From the NCBI GenBank assembly GCA_964408425.1, contig CAYOZI010000009.1, forward strand, positions 1 through 32,688: a stretch of 32,688 nt of DNA. The letters are read 5' to 3'. Position 1 is the first letter of the stretch; each line of letters opens with the position of its first letter. The position numbers were made by a program, and so were the translations under genes. The notes under the pieces are model-generated. The model was not told the DNA's origin and did not search any database. It saw nothing but the letters and a program-made list of their open reading frames with translations. The DNA is from UBA10210 sp964408425 (GTDB lineage: Archaea > Micrarchaeota > Micrarchaeia > Norongarragalinales > Norongarragalinaceae). Positions 13,030-21,061 of the stretch are shown piece after piece.

Positions 13030-13971
13030 CTAATAAAAAGATACGGGCAGTCGCACGACTCCAGCCATCATCAGCGGGAAAATTATCGATGCGTCCCCCT
13101 CGACATACGCGGTTTTCCCTTTTTCCTTGATCTTCCCCCAGCTTACCGCTTCCTTCGTCTTCGCCCCGCTCAGGGAACCATCGTACTCGGAAGCCGTGGA
13201 AACGTAAACCGCATAATCGAAGCCTCCTCGCAAGATGTTCGCTCCAATCGCATGGTGTTTCGCAAAACCCCCGCCGAGGATAATGCCTCCGGTTTTCTTA
13301 GACAAAATCACCTTGTCGCCCAGCGGCTTCAAATCACCGCTAACGTCTATGCCAAACTCCGGATGGTCCTGCTTGAAGAAGAAAAGCTGCAGCCCGAAAG
13401 CCCCGTCCGTAGGCGCCGGACAGAAAACAGGGATATCGTTTTTCGCACACTGGAAAACGAAAGAATTTTTGTCCTTCAGGCTCAGGCCCAAATCGCGGAT
13501 TAATTCATTAGGAGCCAAAAGCCGTTCCATTTTTCGTTGCTTTTCCAGCTCTTTTTTGAAAAACGGCTGCAGGAACTTTTCCAGCCAAACGTAACGGTCG
13601 TTCGGAACGAGAATATTCCCTATGCGGTTTATTCCCACCTTGTGCAGCCGAGCGTCATTAGAATTGAAATCGCCCAGCAAAAACGGCTTTTGCGTTTTGA
13701 TCAAATCCTCTTCCACGCTGCCGATGCTCGTTATTACGGCGTCCACAAACTTTTCCTCGCACAGTTGCGCGAACAGTTCCCTCAAGCCCGAAGAAACCAT
13801 GTTCGAAGTGAACGTCAGTATGACCGTCGCCTTTTCCTTCTTCATTTCACGGATTACTTCCACGGCTTTCCCAAGCTCGCTGGCCTGCAGGCCCGCAAAA
13901 CGCATTTGCCCGACCAAATCCGAGGCGGATTGATTTCCTTCGATCCTTATGCCCTTGATGCGTTCAACCAT
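13030..13971 (-). CDS. dys: Deoxyhypusine synthase
   Basis: Transfers the aminobutyl group of spermidine onto a lysine of aIF5A, using NAD, the first step of hypusination. The 313-residue chain has the family's NAD-binding and active-site segments: T-S-N-M-V-S-S-G near residue 55, then in the C-terminal third G-G-G-F-A-K-H-H with the catalytic Lys at about residue 238, D-Y-A-V-Y-V-S-T-A-S-E-Y-D-G-S and A-V-S-W-G-K-I. ATG 13971 is preferred over GTG 13980 because GGGTGA lies about 8-9 nt upstream. It overlaps the 3' end of the decarboxylase gene by 8 nt, so synthesis of the two is probably coupled. Confidence 0.94.
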   Translation of the reverse strand: MVERIKGIRIEGNQSASDLVGQMRFAGLQASELGKAVEVIREMKKEKATVILTFTSNMVSSGLRELFAQLCEEKFVDAVITSIGSVEEDLIKTQKPFLLGDFNSNDARLHKVGINRIGNILVPNDRYVWLEKFLQPFFKKELEKQRKMERLLAPNELIRDLGLSLKDKNSFVFQCAKNDIPVFCPAPTDGAFGLQLFFFKQDHPEFGIDVSGDLKPLGDKVILSKKTGGIILGGGFAKHHAIGANILRGGFDYAVYVSTASEYDGSLSGAKTKEAVSWGKIKEKGKTAYVEGDASIIFPLMMAGVVRLPVSFY

Positions 13972-14875
13972 TTTCTTCACCCATCCTCTCGAAAACCCTC
14001 TGGTTCGAATAAGCTGCTGAAAACCATTCTTCGATTTTCTTTCGCGTTTTCTCGGCGTCGAACGGCTTGCACGAGAACACGTCTACGTGCGCGGAATTGA
14101 ACTTCGGGAAAGTGTGGACGCTCACGTGCGACTCCGCGATCATCACAAACCCCGAAACGCCTTCATCGAACCGCGTTTTGATTTCCTTGACTACCGGCTT
14201 GGAAATCGCCTTCATTCCCAGCTCTTTCGGGATTTTTTGAAGGAAAAGCAATACGAATTTTTTGCTTGAAATCTTTTGCGAAGCGCAGTCCCTCAAGTCC
14301 AAAACCAAGTGCGTTCCGAAAGAACCGGGAAGTTTGGATGAGAGTTTCGAGGAAAGGACGATGGCCAGCCAATAGCCTGCGTCGTAAGCGATTATGCCTG
14401 CAAAGAAAATCCAGTTGTTGAAATAAACGCTTGCAACCAAAGCGAACGCCTCGAGCGAAAGGCGGAATTTTGCTATCTTCGCCAAAACCCCTTTCGATTG
14501 CCGCACATCGAAATAATCGTTCAAAAACTCGTCCAGCAAGGCGAATGCTATGAACAAAACCAGAAGCAGAACGTTTACCTGCGGAAACCCGAAGAAAACC
14601 AGTGCGAACAGGAATCCCGCTATTGCGAACTGGTGGGCTTTCGAATCTATTTTCCCCGCCAAAAGAACGGCTATCGCTATTCCCAAAAACAGCGTTGCCA
14701 ATTCAATCCCGAAACCCAACAGCAGCGCGTAAAGAATCCCGTAAGCCAACCCCGTCGCGAACTTCAGGTTTTTCGCTATGAACTTCTTTTCATCCACTTG
14801 GACATCCGTCAGCTTCGACAGAAATCCGACGACGAACGCTATTGCAAAACCGATCAATTGATACAAGCAATCCAC
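13964..14875 (-). CDS. speD: Membrane domain fused to pyruvoyl AdoMet decarboxylase-family enzyme
   Basis: A 303-residue fusion. Residues 1-175 are a membrane domain with about six hydrophobic segments and no motif I recognise. From about 186 (G-T-H-L-V-L-D-L) it is a class 1 AdoMet decarboxylase proenzyme: A-E248-S249-H250-V-S-V-H254-T-F-P and V-D-V-F-S-C269. Self-cleavage before S249 would give the pyruvoyl group. The Ser/His/Cys spacing of +5 and +20 equals that of Thermotoga AdoMetDC (S63, H68, C83). Normal members are about 120-140 residues and soluble. Activity may be AdoMet decarboxylation for spermidine, or ornithine/arginine decarboxylation as known for diverged members. Start GTG 14875 or TTG 14866; GAGGGTGG fits the latter better. 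Coupled to deoxyhypusine synthase. Confidence 0.88.
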   Translation of the reverse strand: MDCLYQLIGFAIAFVVGFLSKLTDVQVDEKKFIAKNLKFATGLAYGILYALLLGFGIELATLFLGIAIAVLLAGKIDSKAHQFAIAGFLFALVFFGFPQVNVLLLVLFIAFALLDEFLNDYFDVRQSKGVLAKIAKFRLSLEAFALVASVYFNNWIFFAGIIAYDAGYWLAIVLSSKLSSKLPGSFGTHLVLDLRDCASQKISSKKFVLLFLQKIPKELGMKAISKPVVKEIKTRFDEGVSGFVMIAESHVSVHTFPKFNSAHVDVFSCKPFDAEKTRKKIEEWFSAAYSNQRVFERMGEENG

Positions 14876-14967
14876 CCTCGTTTAGTTTCAAACTAAGAGA
14901 AAAAAGGAAAAAGCTGCACGCTGAAAACGACGAAAAAAGCAGTTACGGACAATCTTTCTTTTTCAGC
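14876..14967 (-). promoter_or_regulatory. Upstream region of the decarboxylase-dys operon with inverted repeats
   Basis: A perfect palindrome TTAGTTTCAAACTAA (14882-14896, 7-bp arms) lies just upstream of the start and its GAGGGTGG motif. An 8-bp inverted repeat GCTGAAAA/TTTTCAGC (14920-14927, 14960-14967) is further up, with a pyrimidine-rich tract between. The nearest minus-strand TATA-like element (about 14984-14995) would give a leader of roughly 90 nt containing all of these. The palindrome could be an operator or an RNA hairpin next to the ribosome-binding site. Confidence 0.35.
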
Positions 14968-15019
14968 ATATCCTATCGCCAAATACTTTAAAATCACGCT
15001 TTCTCAACTATTTAATCCT

Positions 15020-16930
15020 ATGAGAATACTCGAGTTGCACTGCGATTACGTACGCTTCAAGCCGGTTTCCAAAGCATTGAAAACAATCGGAGATCTTTCC
15101 GAAGAGGAAAAGCAGGGCTTGGAGATGCAAAACGTATTGTTAGTGTGGAGCTCGTTCGAAGTCGGCGACAACCAGGCTGTTTTGGAACGGGCTGCAAGGG
15201 ACGTGGAAAAGAATTTCAACGAAGTCAAAGCCAGCGCGGTGCTCGTATATCCCTACGCCCACTTGTCCAACAACCTCGCCAAGCCCGACGAAGCGGTAAA
15301 GCTCTTGAACGATTTTTTGGGAATGGTTAAAGTTTACGCCCCTAATTCGCAAAAAGCGCCGTTCGGGTATTACAAGGAATTCGAATTGAAGTGCAAAGGC
15401 CATCCTCTCGCGGAATTAAGCAAAACGATCAACGCCCAAACCCTTGAGAAAACCGCCGAAGGCCTGGGCGCGAAGACGGAAATAATCGAAACCGCTTCGA
15501 AGAAAGAGGAGCCCTTGAGCGATTCGCTCAAGCAGGAAGCAAAGCTCAAAAGCGAATTCTTCATACTCACGCCCGACGGGGAACTTCTTTCTCCTGAGAA
15601 ATTCAATTACAAGCACCACGAAACGCTGAAAGCCCTTGTGGATTATGAAATAAAGAAGGTTCGCGCTTACGCTGAAGAGCCTCCGCACATCAAGCTAATG
15701 AAAGAACACCATCTCGTTGCCCACGAGCCGGCGAGCGATTCCGGGAATATGCGTTGGATGCCAAAAGGGCTTTTGATAAAACGGCTGTTGGAAAAATCGG
15801 TTACCGACTTGTGCGTCAACTACGGGGCGATGCAAGTGGAAACGCCTATCATGTACGACTACCAGCACCCGGCGCTCAAAAGTTATTTGAATCGCTTTCC
15901 GGCAAGGCAGTACGTCGTGAAGAGCGACGAGAAAGATTATTTTCTCCGCTTCAGCGCGTGCTTCGGCCAGTTCCTCTTCGCGCACGACCTGACGATTTCA
16001 TACAAAAACCTGCCGATGCAACTGTACGAAATCACGCATTACTCATTCCGCCGCGAGCAAAGCGGGGAACTGGCGGGTTTGAAACGATTAAGGGCTTTTA
16101 CCATGCCCGACATGCACACGCTCTGCGCGGACTTCGATCAGGCCAAAAAAGAGTTCGAAAGGCAGTACGAACTCTCTTTGAAATGGAACGAGGAACTCGA
16201 AATCCCTATTGAAGCGACATTCAGGGCTCAGAAAGAGTTTTTCGAGGAAAACAAGGAGTGGTACGTGAGAATGGTGAAGAAAATCGGGAAACCTACGATG
16301 TTCGAATTGTTCGACCAGCGTTACGCCTATTTCGTCACTAAGTTCGAATTCAACTTCATAGACAACAATGCCAAGGCAGCCGGGCTTTCTACCGTGCAAA
16401 TAGACGTGGAGAACGGCGAGAGGTTCGACATCAACTATACGGATGAGCACGGAAAAAAACAGCATCCGCTGATTTTACACACATCGATTCCTGGCGCTAT
16501 CGACAGGGTCCTGTTCGCATTGCTTGAAAGGGAAGCGGCTAAAATCAAGCAAGGAAAAACCCCTTCCTTTCCCGTATGGCTTTCACCCGCGCAAATCCGC
16601 ATCATTCCGATTAGCGACAAGCAAAACCACTTTTGCGAAAAAATACTGGAAGAAACGCAAAAGCACAAGGTGAGGGCGGATTTCGACGACCGGAGCGAAA
16701 CGTTCCAAAGCAAAATCAGGGATGCTGAAAGGGAATGGATCCCGTTCGTAGTGGTCGTGGGGGAGAAGGAAATCCAAAGCGGCGAGGTTTCAGTCAGAAT
16801 ACGCTCGACCGGAAAACAGGAGAAAATGTCCCTGCAAAAACTCGTTTCTCTTGTTGAAAAGGACAACGAGGGAAAGCCGTTCGAAAGAGTGGCTTTGAGA
16901 AACAAGCTCAGCCAACGCCCCGTATTCTGA
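15020..16930 (+). CDS. thrS: Threonyl-tRNA synthetase, archaeal type
   Basis: Charges tRNA-Thr. The 636-residue enzyme has the archaeal layout: an N-terminal D-aminoacyl-tRNA-deacylase-like editing domain (residues 1 to about 140, starting M-R-I-L-E-L-H-C-D-Y) that clears Ser-tRNA-Thr, a linker, the class II catalytic core (motif 2 region Y-E-I-T-H-Y-S-F-R-R-E-Q-S-G-E-L, motif 3 region I-P-G-A-I-D-R) and a C-terminal anticodon-binding domain. A TATA-like CTTTAAAATC (14987-14995) about 28 nt upstream of the ATG and the lack of a Shine-Dalgarno suggest a leaderless mRNA. Confidence 0.96.
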   Translation: MRILELHCDYVRFKPVSKALKTIGDLSEEEKQGLEMQNVLLVWSSFEVGDNQAVLERAARDVEKNFNEVKASAVLVYPYAHLSNNLAKPDEAVKLLNDFLGMVKVYAPNSQKAPFGYYKEFELKCKGHPLAELSKTINAQTLEKTAEGLGAKTEIIETASKKEEPLSDSLKQEAKLKSEFFILTPDGELLSPEKFNYKHHETLKALVDYEIKKVRAYAEEPPHIKLMKEHHLVAHEPASDSGNMRWMPKGLLIKRLLEKSVTDLCVNYGAMQVETPIMYDYQHPALKSYLNRFPARQYVVKSDEKDYFLRFSACFGQFLFAHDLTISYKNLPMQLYEITHYSFRREQSGELAGLKRLRAFTMPDMHTLCADFDQAKKEFERQYELSLKWNEELEIPIEATFRAQKEFFEENKEWYVRMVKKIGKPTMFELFDQRYAYFVTKFEFNFIDNNAKAAGLSTVQIDVENGERFDINYTDEHGKKQHPLILHTSIPGAIDRVLFALLEREAAKIKQGKTPSFPVWLSPAQIRIIPISDKQNHFCEKILEETQKHKVRADFDDRSETFQSKIRDAEREWIPFVVVVGEKEIQSGEVSVRIRSTGKQEKMSLQKLVSLVEKDNEGKPFERVALRNKLSQRPVF

Positions 16931-16933
16931 AAA

Positions 16934-17509
16934 CTATTTCCTGCAGATTTTCAGGAAATTCTCGTAAATCTCCTTTCCGTACTGCGAATGCACCACTTCA
17001 GGGTGGAAAAGCGTCCCGTATACGGGTTTAGTCTCGTGCTTGAATGCGTGGATGGCAACGTCCTTGCTGTGAGCAAGGGTTTTGAAACCCGATGCAATCA
17101 CTACCTCGTCGTTGTGGGACGCGAAAACGGTAAATTTATTCGGAAGTCCTGCGAACAAATCGTTTTTCTCGTCTACAGTCAACTCGACGTTACCGTATTC
17201 AGGAATCTTTGCAGGCGCGACTTCCCCGCCGTAATGCAAAGCTATGAACTGCTGACCCGCGCAAACGCCCAAAGCCGGAATTCCCCGTTCATCCAAAAAG
17301 TCCATGAAATTGCCGCAGTTCCCGGCCATTCCAGATTCGCCTTTCCCTACCCTCAAAGCCCCGCCGGAAAAAACCAGGCCGTTGACATCGGCAATGGTTT
17401 CCAAAGGCGCGTCTACAGGAACGAGCTTGGTTTCGACGTTCAAATCCCTGAGCCTGCGGTAAATCAAGTGCCCCCACTGGCTTCCCAGATCGGCGACGAA
17501 CACTTTCAT
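16934..17509 (-). CDS. guaAA: GMP synthase subunit A (glutamine amidotransferase)
   Basis: Class I glutaminase that feeds ammonia to subunit B for XMP to GMP conversion. The 191-residue chain holds the nucleophile C83 in G-V-C-A-G-Q-Q and the catalytic pair H169/E171 in L-F-H-P-E-V. Residues 1-8 start the Rossmann-like fold, and F-S-G-G at 47-50 is the oxyanion region. Two-gene GMP synthase is the archaeal arrangement; bacteria and eukaryotes fuse the parts. It starts 3 nt after the stop of the subunit B gene. Confidence 0.95.
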   Translation of the reverse strand: MKVFVADLGSQWGHLIYRRLRDLNVETKLVPVDAPLETIADVNGLVFSGGALRVGKGESGMAGNCGNFMDFLDERGIPALGVCAGQQFIALHYGGEVAPAKIPEYGNVELTVDEKNDLFAGLPNKFTVFASHNDEVVIASGFKTLAHSKDVAIHAFKHETKPVYGTLFHPEVVHSQYGKEIYENFLKICRK

Positions 17510-17512
17510 CGT

Positions 17513-18463
17513 TCATTCCCACTCGATGGTCGAAGGAGGTTTGTTCGTAATGTCGTAAACAACCCTGTTGATCTGCTTCAGCTCGTTCGTTATCCTCAAC
17601 GAAATCCTGTGCAAAACCGTGTGCGGGATTTTGAAGTACTGGGCGGTCATCGCGTCGCTCGCTTCCACCGCGCGAATTGCGATGGTAAACCCGTACGCCC
17701 TCATGTCTCCCTGAACCCCCGTTGTTTTAGTTTCCAATAAAACCGCAAAATACTGCCACGGCAAGTCCATTTCGCCCAGTTCGAACGCCTTGAACAGCTC
17801 GTCAGAAACGATTGCGTTCGCTTCCCTGCACAAGGAAGTTTTTTCAGGGGTAATCTGTCCGATAATCCTCACGGCTAACCCTGGTCCAGGGAAAGGCTGC
17901 CTCCACGCAGGGTCTTTCGGAATGTCCAGTTCTTTAGCCACTTCCCTCACTTCGTCCTTGTACAATTCCCTCAACGGCTCTACGACGGTCAACCCCATTT
18001 GCTTCGGTAACCCTCCGACGTTGTGGTGGGTTTTGATGGTATCGCGAATTCCGCTTCCGCTCTCAATCCAATCCGGAGCGATTGTGCCTTGAATCAAAAA
18101 CTTCGCGTTCAATTCCTTCGCTTCCCTTTCGAAAACCTTGACGAACAGACCCCCTATTTTCTTCCTCTTTTCCTCGGGATGAACTATTCCCTTCAACCCG
18201 TTGAAAAACTCTTTCGCACCGTCAACAACGATCACCTTAATGCCGAGTTCCTTGAAAATCTTCCTTACCTGGTCGGCTTCCCCCTTTCTCAGCAAACCCG
18301 TGTCCACGAAAACGGCTTTCAGCCTGCTTCCAAACGCTTGGCTAGCCAAAACCGCGCAAACGGTGGAATCCACCCCGCCCGAAACGGCCATGATCGCCGT
18401 CCCGTCGAGCTTCTTCAACTCGGAAATAGCATTTTCAATAAACTCTTTGGGTTCAAAAGCCAT
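17513..18463 (-). CDS. guaAB: GMP synthase subunit B (ATP pyrophosphatase)
   Basis: Adenylates XMP and aminates it with ammonia from subunit A. The 316-residue chain has the ATP-PPase P-loop S-G-G-V-D-S (28-33), the Q-G-T-I-A-P-D segment near residue 125, K-T-H-H-N-V-G-G-L-P, and R-Q-P-F-P-G-P-G-L-A-V-R, and ends in the near-invariant T-I-E-W-E. A TATA-like GGTTTATGG (about 18508-18516, minus strand) lies about 50 nt upstream in the 74-nt space after glmM, so guaAB-guaAA probably has its own promoter. Confidence 0.96.
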   Translation of the reverse strand: MAFEPKEFIENAISELKKLDGTAIMAVSGGVDSTVCAVLASQAFGSRLKAVFVDTGLLRKGEADQVRKIFKELGIKVIVVDGAKEFFNGLKGIVHPEEKRKKIGGLFVKVFEREAKELNAKFLIQGTIAPDWIESGSGIRDTIKTHHNVGGLPKQMGLTVVEPLRELYKDEVREVAKELDIPKDPAWRQPFPGPGLAVRIIGQITPEKTSLCREANAIVSDELFKAFELGEMDLPWQYFAVLLETKTTGVQGDMRAYGFTIAIRAVEASDAMTAQYFKIPHTVLHRISLRITNELKQINRVVYDITNKPPSTIEWE

Positions 18464-18537
18464 TTTTAGCCAACACCTTCAAGAACACTGGAAAAAAAGA
18501 TTATGCCCATAAACCAATTCGGCGAAAGCGCTTTTAA

Positions 18538-19770
18538 TTATGCGGTTTTGCAGTCCGAAACCAGCTGTTTCGCCACGCCCAACGCATGAACAGCGCTCTC
18601 CCTGCTCTTCGCCTCCACGCTCACCCTTACGAGCGGCTGGGTGTTCGAAGGGCGGATCAAAAACGTGTACTCGTCAAACGAAGCTTTCACCCCGTCCATA
18701 GTCTCGATTCTCGACGGATTCCTGTCTTTCACCATCTCTTCCAGTTTCTTCAAATCCACGCTCACGCCTGGCACGCTGTCGCTCAAAAACACGCTGGAAA
18801 AGCGTTTGGCAAACTCGTTAAACTCGCCGGCTTTCGTTTGGGACAACGCCGCTGAAAAGTAAATGCCGTCGGAATAAGGAATGTGCTTGAACACGGAATA
18901 ATGGCCGGATTTTTCCGCGGCGAAATCCGCCTTTGCCTCCTCCGCTCTCTTCAGCACGAAAACGTCTCCAACCGGCGAATACTCGGGTTTGAAGCCGTTG
19001 TCCTCAAGAAAAGTGAAAACCTCCTGCTGGAAATCCAAAGTCAAAACTATCTTGCTTCCCTTCGGCAGGAAGTTCGAAGCAAAAAAAGCCGCTAGAACCC
19101 CCGTGTCAACCAGTTTGCCTGAATCTACCGCAACGCACCGGTCTGCATCCCCGTCGAAAGCAAAACCCAAACAAGCGTTCTTCCTCGTTTCCGAAACCAA
19201 CCCGCCCAACGCATCCGGCGTGGGCTCTGCGCTGTGGCGCACGAAAAGCGGGTCGGGTTCCGAAAAAACGGTTTTCGGAAATATTTGTTTCAACGCGCAA
19301 GCCGCCCCTCCGGCCAAGTCGAAAACAGCGTTTCCAACCTCTGGAATCGACTGCACATACGCTTCCAACCCGGCGGAATCCTCTTCCGGAGCTGAAGCCT
19401 TGGGGGTTTTACCCGCCGAGTGTTTTTCAAACTCTTTCTTCAGTTCCGCCAGCTCTCCCACGTAAAAACTGCGTTGCTTTTGCAAAGGCTTTATACCATT
19501 GTATTCTGGCGGGTTGTGGGAAGCGGTTAGTGAAGCGCCGAGTTTTTGGGAATAGAATGCTATTGCGGGCGTCGGAGCCACGCCAAAAAACGTTTTCTCC
19601 CCCTCGAAACCCGAGAACAGGGAGTTGAGCAAAATGCCGTTGTTCCGGCGGTAGTCCATTCCCGCTACTAGAGTATCGGAAAACTTGCCCAACGCCTTGC
19701 CCAGAAAATAAAACGATTCGGGCGTAATGTCCTTCCCGAAAACGCCGCGTATATCGTAAGTCCTAAACAC
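18538..19770 (-). CDS. glmM: Phosphohexomutase, probable phosphoglucosamine mutase GlmM
   Basis: Alpha-D-phosphohexomutase superfamily enzyme. The 410 residues (usual about 450) contain the phosphoserine loop T-A-S84-H-N-P, the metal loop D-G-D-A-D-R-C and the C-terminal phosphate loop R-P-S-N-T-Q-P-L-V-R. The shortfall is spread over the domains, not a truncation. The family includes phosphomannomutase and phosphoglucomutase. The position directly after glmS and glmU argues for GlcN-6-P to GlcN-1-P, the missing middle step of the pathway. The start is GTG 19770, with GGGAGGCG about 10 nt upstream; no alternative ATG is near. Confidence 0.88.
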   Translation of the reverse strand: MFRTYDIRGVFGKDITPESFYFLGKALGKFSDTLVAGMDYRRNNGILLNSLFSGFEGEKTFFGVAPTPAIAFYSQKLGASLTASHNPPEYNGIKPLQKQRSFYVGELAELKKEFEKHSAGKTPKASAPEEDSAGLEAYVQSIPEVGNAVFDLAGGAACALKQIFPKTVFSEPDPLFVRHSAEPTPDALGGLVSETRKNACLGFAFDGDADRCVAVDSGKLVDTGVLAAFFASNFLPKGSKIVLTLDFQQEVFTFLEDNGFKPEYSPVGDVFVLKRAEEAKADFAAEKSGHYSVFKHIPYSDGIYFSAALSQTKAGEFNEFAKRFSSVFLSDSVPGVSVDLKKLEEMVKDRNPSRIETMDGVKASFDEYTFLIRPSNTQPLVRVSVEAKSRESAVHALGVAKQLVSDCKTA

Positions 19771-19827
19771 CGTTTTTTCTCGCCTCCCTTTTTGCTTTAA
19801 GACGCGAAGGCCATTAAACCTTTTGCT

Positions 19828-21057
19828 TCATTCGGTCAAAACCGTCCCGTCCGGCATGTTGTCCTTGACGAAAACGCGCGGATAAACCTTGCAGTCGCTG
19901 CCTATCATTTTTCCGCAAGTGATGGAAACGTTTATCCCGATCTTCGTCCCGCTTCCAACCACGCAACCCAATTTTTTCTTTCCCGAAGAAACATTTTTCC
20001 CTTTTACTTCCGCAAAAACGATTTTGTTGTCGAAACGCAAGTTAGCCGTTATCGCTCCTGCCCCGAGATTCACGTCTTCACAAACCACGCTATCCCCGAC
20101 GTAGTTAAAGTGCGGCGCATTAGAACGGCTCATGATGATGGAATTTTTAATTTCGCTCGAACCCACGTGGCAATCGTCTTCTACCACCGCTCCGTTCCTC
20201 AAAAAACTGTTCGGACCGACGGTGGAATTCTTCCCTATGAAAACAGGCCCCTCGATCCTCGCAGGCGCGCGTATCATGCTTCCTTCACCCAGATGCAGTT
20301 TTCCGTTCACGACCACGTTCGGCTCTATCTTCCCCCTCCGATCGTCCTCCAGAAGGTTGTTGCACGCAAACTCGCTCGCGTCCAAGTAATTCCAGAAATA
20401 CCCCACGTCGTTCCAATAACCGCCGAATTCTATCACCCTAACCTTGTTTTTTCCGGCGAATGCGGTCAACGCGTCCGTAAACTCCAACTCCCCCCTAACC
20501 GAAGGCTGAAGGCTGCGGATAAGCGAGAAAAACTCTTTCGGCAGGAACGCGGCGTTCGTGTTCGCAATTCCCGGCTCCTGAGAACCAGTTTTCTCGTCTA
20601 TCCTCTTCAGAAAGCCGTTTTCCGCCACGATTTCCCCGAAAGCACTCTTGTCCTCGACTATTTTTCCCACCAAGAACCACTCTTCGCCCGAAATGCGGTC
20701 CAAAAACGAATCAACAAAACGCGGGTCGAAAAAGTTATCCCCGTTCAAAACCACGAACTTTCCTTCGACCAACTTTTCAGCTTGAAGCAAGGCATGGGCG
20801 CTTCCATGCTGTTCCTCTTGCGTAACGAAAACGATTTTGTCTGCAAACCGGCTTTTAGAAAAATGCTCCATTACCGCCTCTTTCTTGGATCCCACGACGA
20901 CGATTATTTTTCTGGCATGACCGTAAACGCTCTCCACGATCCATTCCAACAACGGTTTTTTCAATATTCGAACCATTGTTTTCGGAATGTGGTTGGTAAT
21001 GGGCCAAAGCCTTTCCCCCCTGCCGGCGGCTAAAATCACGAAATCGGTTTTTTCCAT
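19828..21057 (-). CDS. glmU: Bifunctional sugar-1-phosphate nucleotidyltransferase/acetyltransferase (GlmU type)
   Basis: Predicted to acetylate GlcN-1-P and then couple it to UTP, giving UDP-GlcNAc. The N-terminal half is a nucleotidyltransferase: L-A-A-G-R-G-E-R-L-W-P-I-T (9-21) followed by P-K-T-M, and L-N-G-D-N-F near residue 100. The C-terminal half (from about 245) is a left-handed beta-helix of hexapeptide repeats including G-E-G-S-M-I, F-I-G-K-N-S-T-V-G-P and G-A-G-A-I-T-A-N-L-R-F-D. This matches archaeal bifunctional enzymes of about 400 residues, such as the Sulfolobus type. It starts 4 nt after the glmS stop, so it is translationally linked. Confidence 0.9.
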   Translation of the reverse strand: MEKTDFVILAAGRGERLWPITNHIPKTMVRILKKPLLEWIVESVYGHARKIIVVVGSKKEAVMEHFSKSRFADKIVFVTQEEQHGSAHALLQAEKLVEGKFVVLNGDNFFDPRFVDSFLDRISGEEWFLVGKIVEDKSAFGEIVAENGFLKRIDEKTGSQEPGIANTNAAFLPKEFFSLIRSLQPSVRGELEFTDALTAFAGKNKVRVIEFGGYWNDVGYFWNYLDASEFACNNLLEDDRRGKIEPNVVVNGKLHLGEGSMIRAPARIEGPVFIGKNSTVGPNSFLRNGAVVEDDCHVGSSEIKNSIIMSRSNAPHFNYVGDSVVCEDVNLGAGAITANLRFDNKIVFAEVKGKNVSSGKKKLGCVVGSGTKIGINVSITCGKMIGSDCKVYPRVFVKDNMPDGTVLTE

Positions 21058-21061
21058 CCAA

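Noticed and set aside
20110..21033. Open frame of 307 codons opposite glmU
   Set aside because: It is antisense to a conserved enzyme, has no ribosome-binding site and no recognisable domain.
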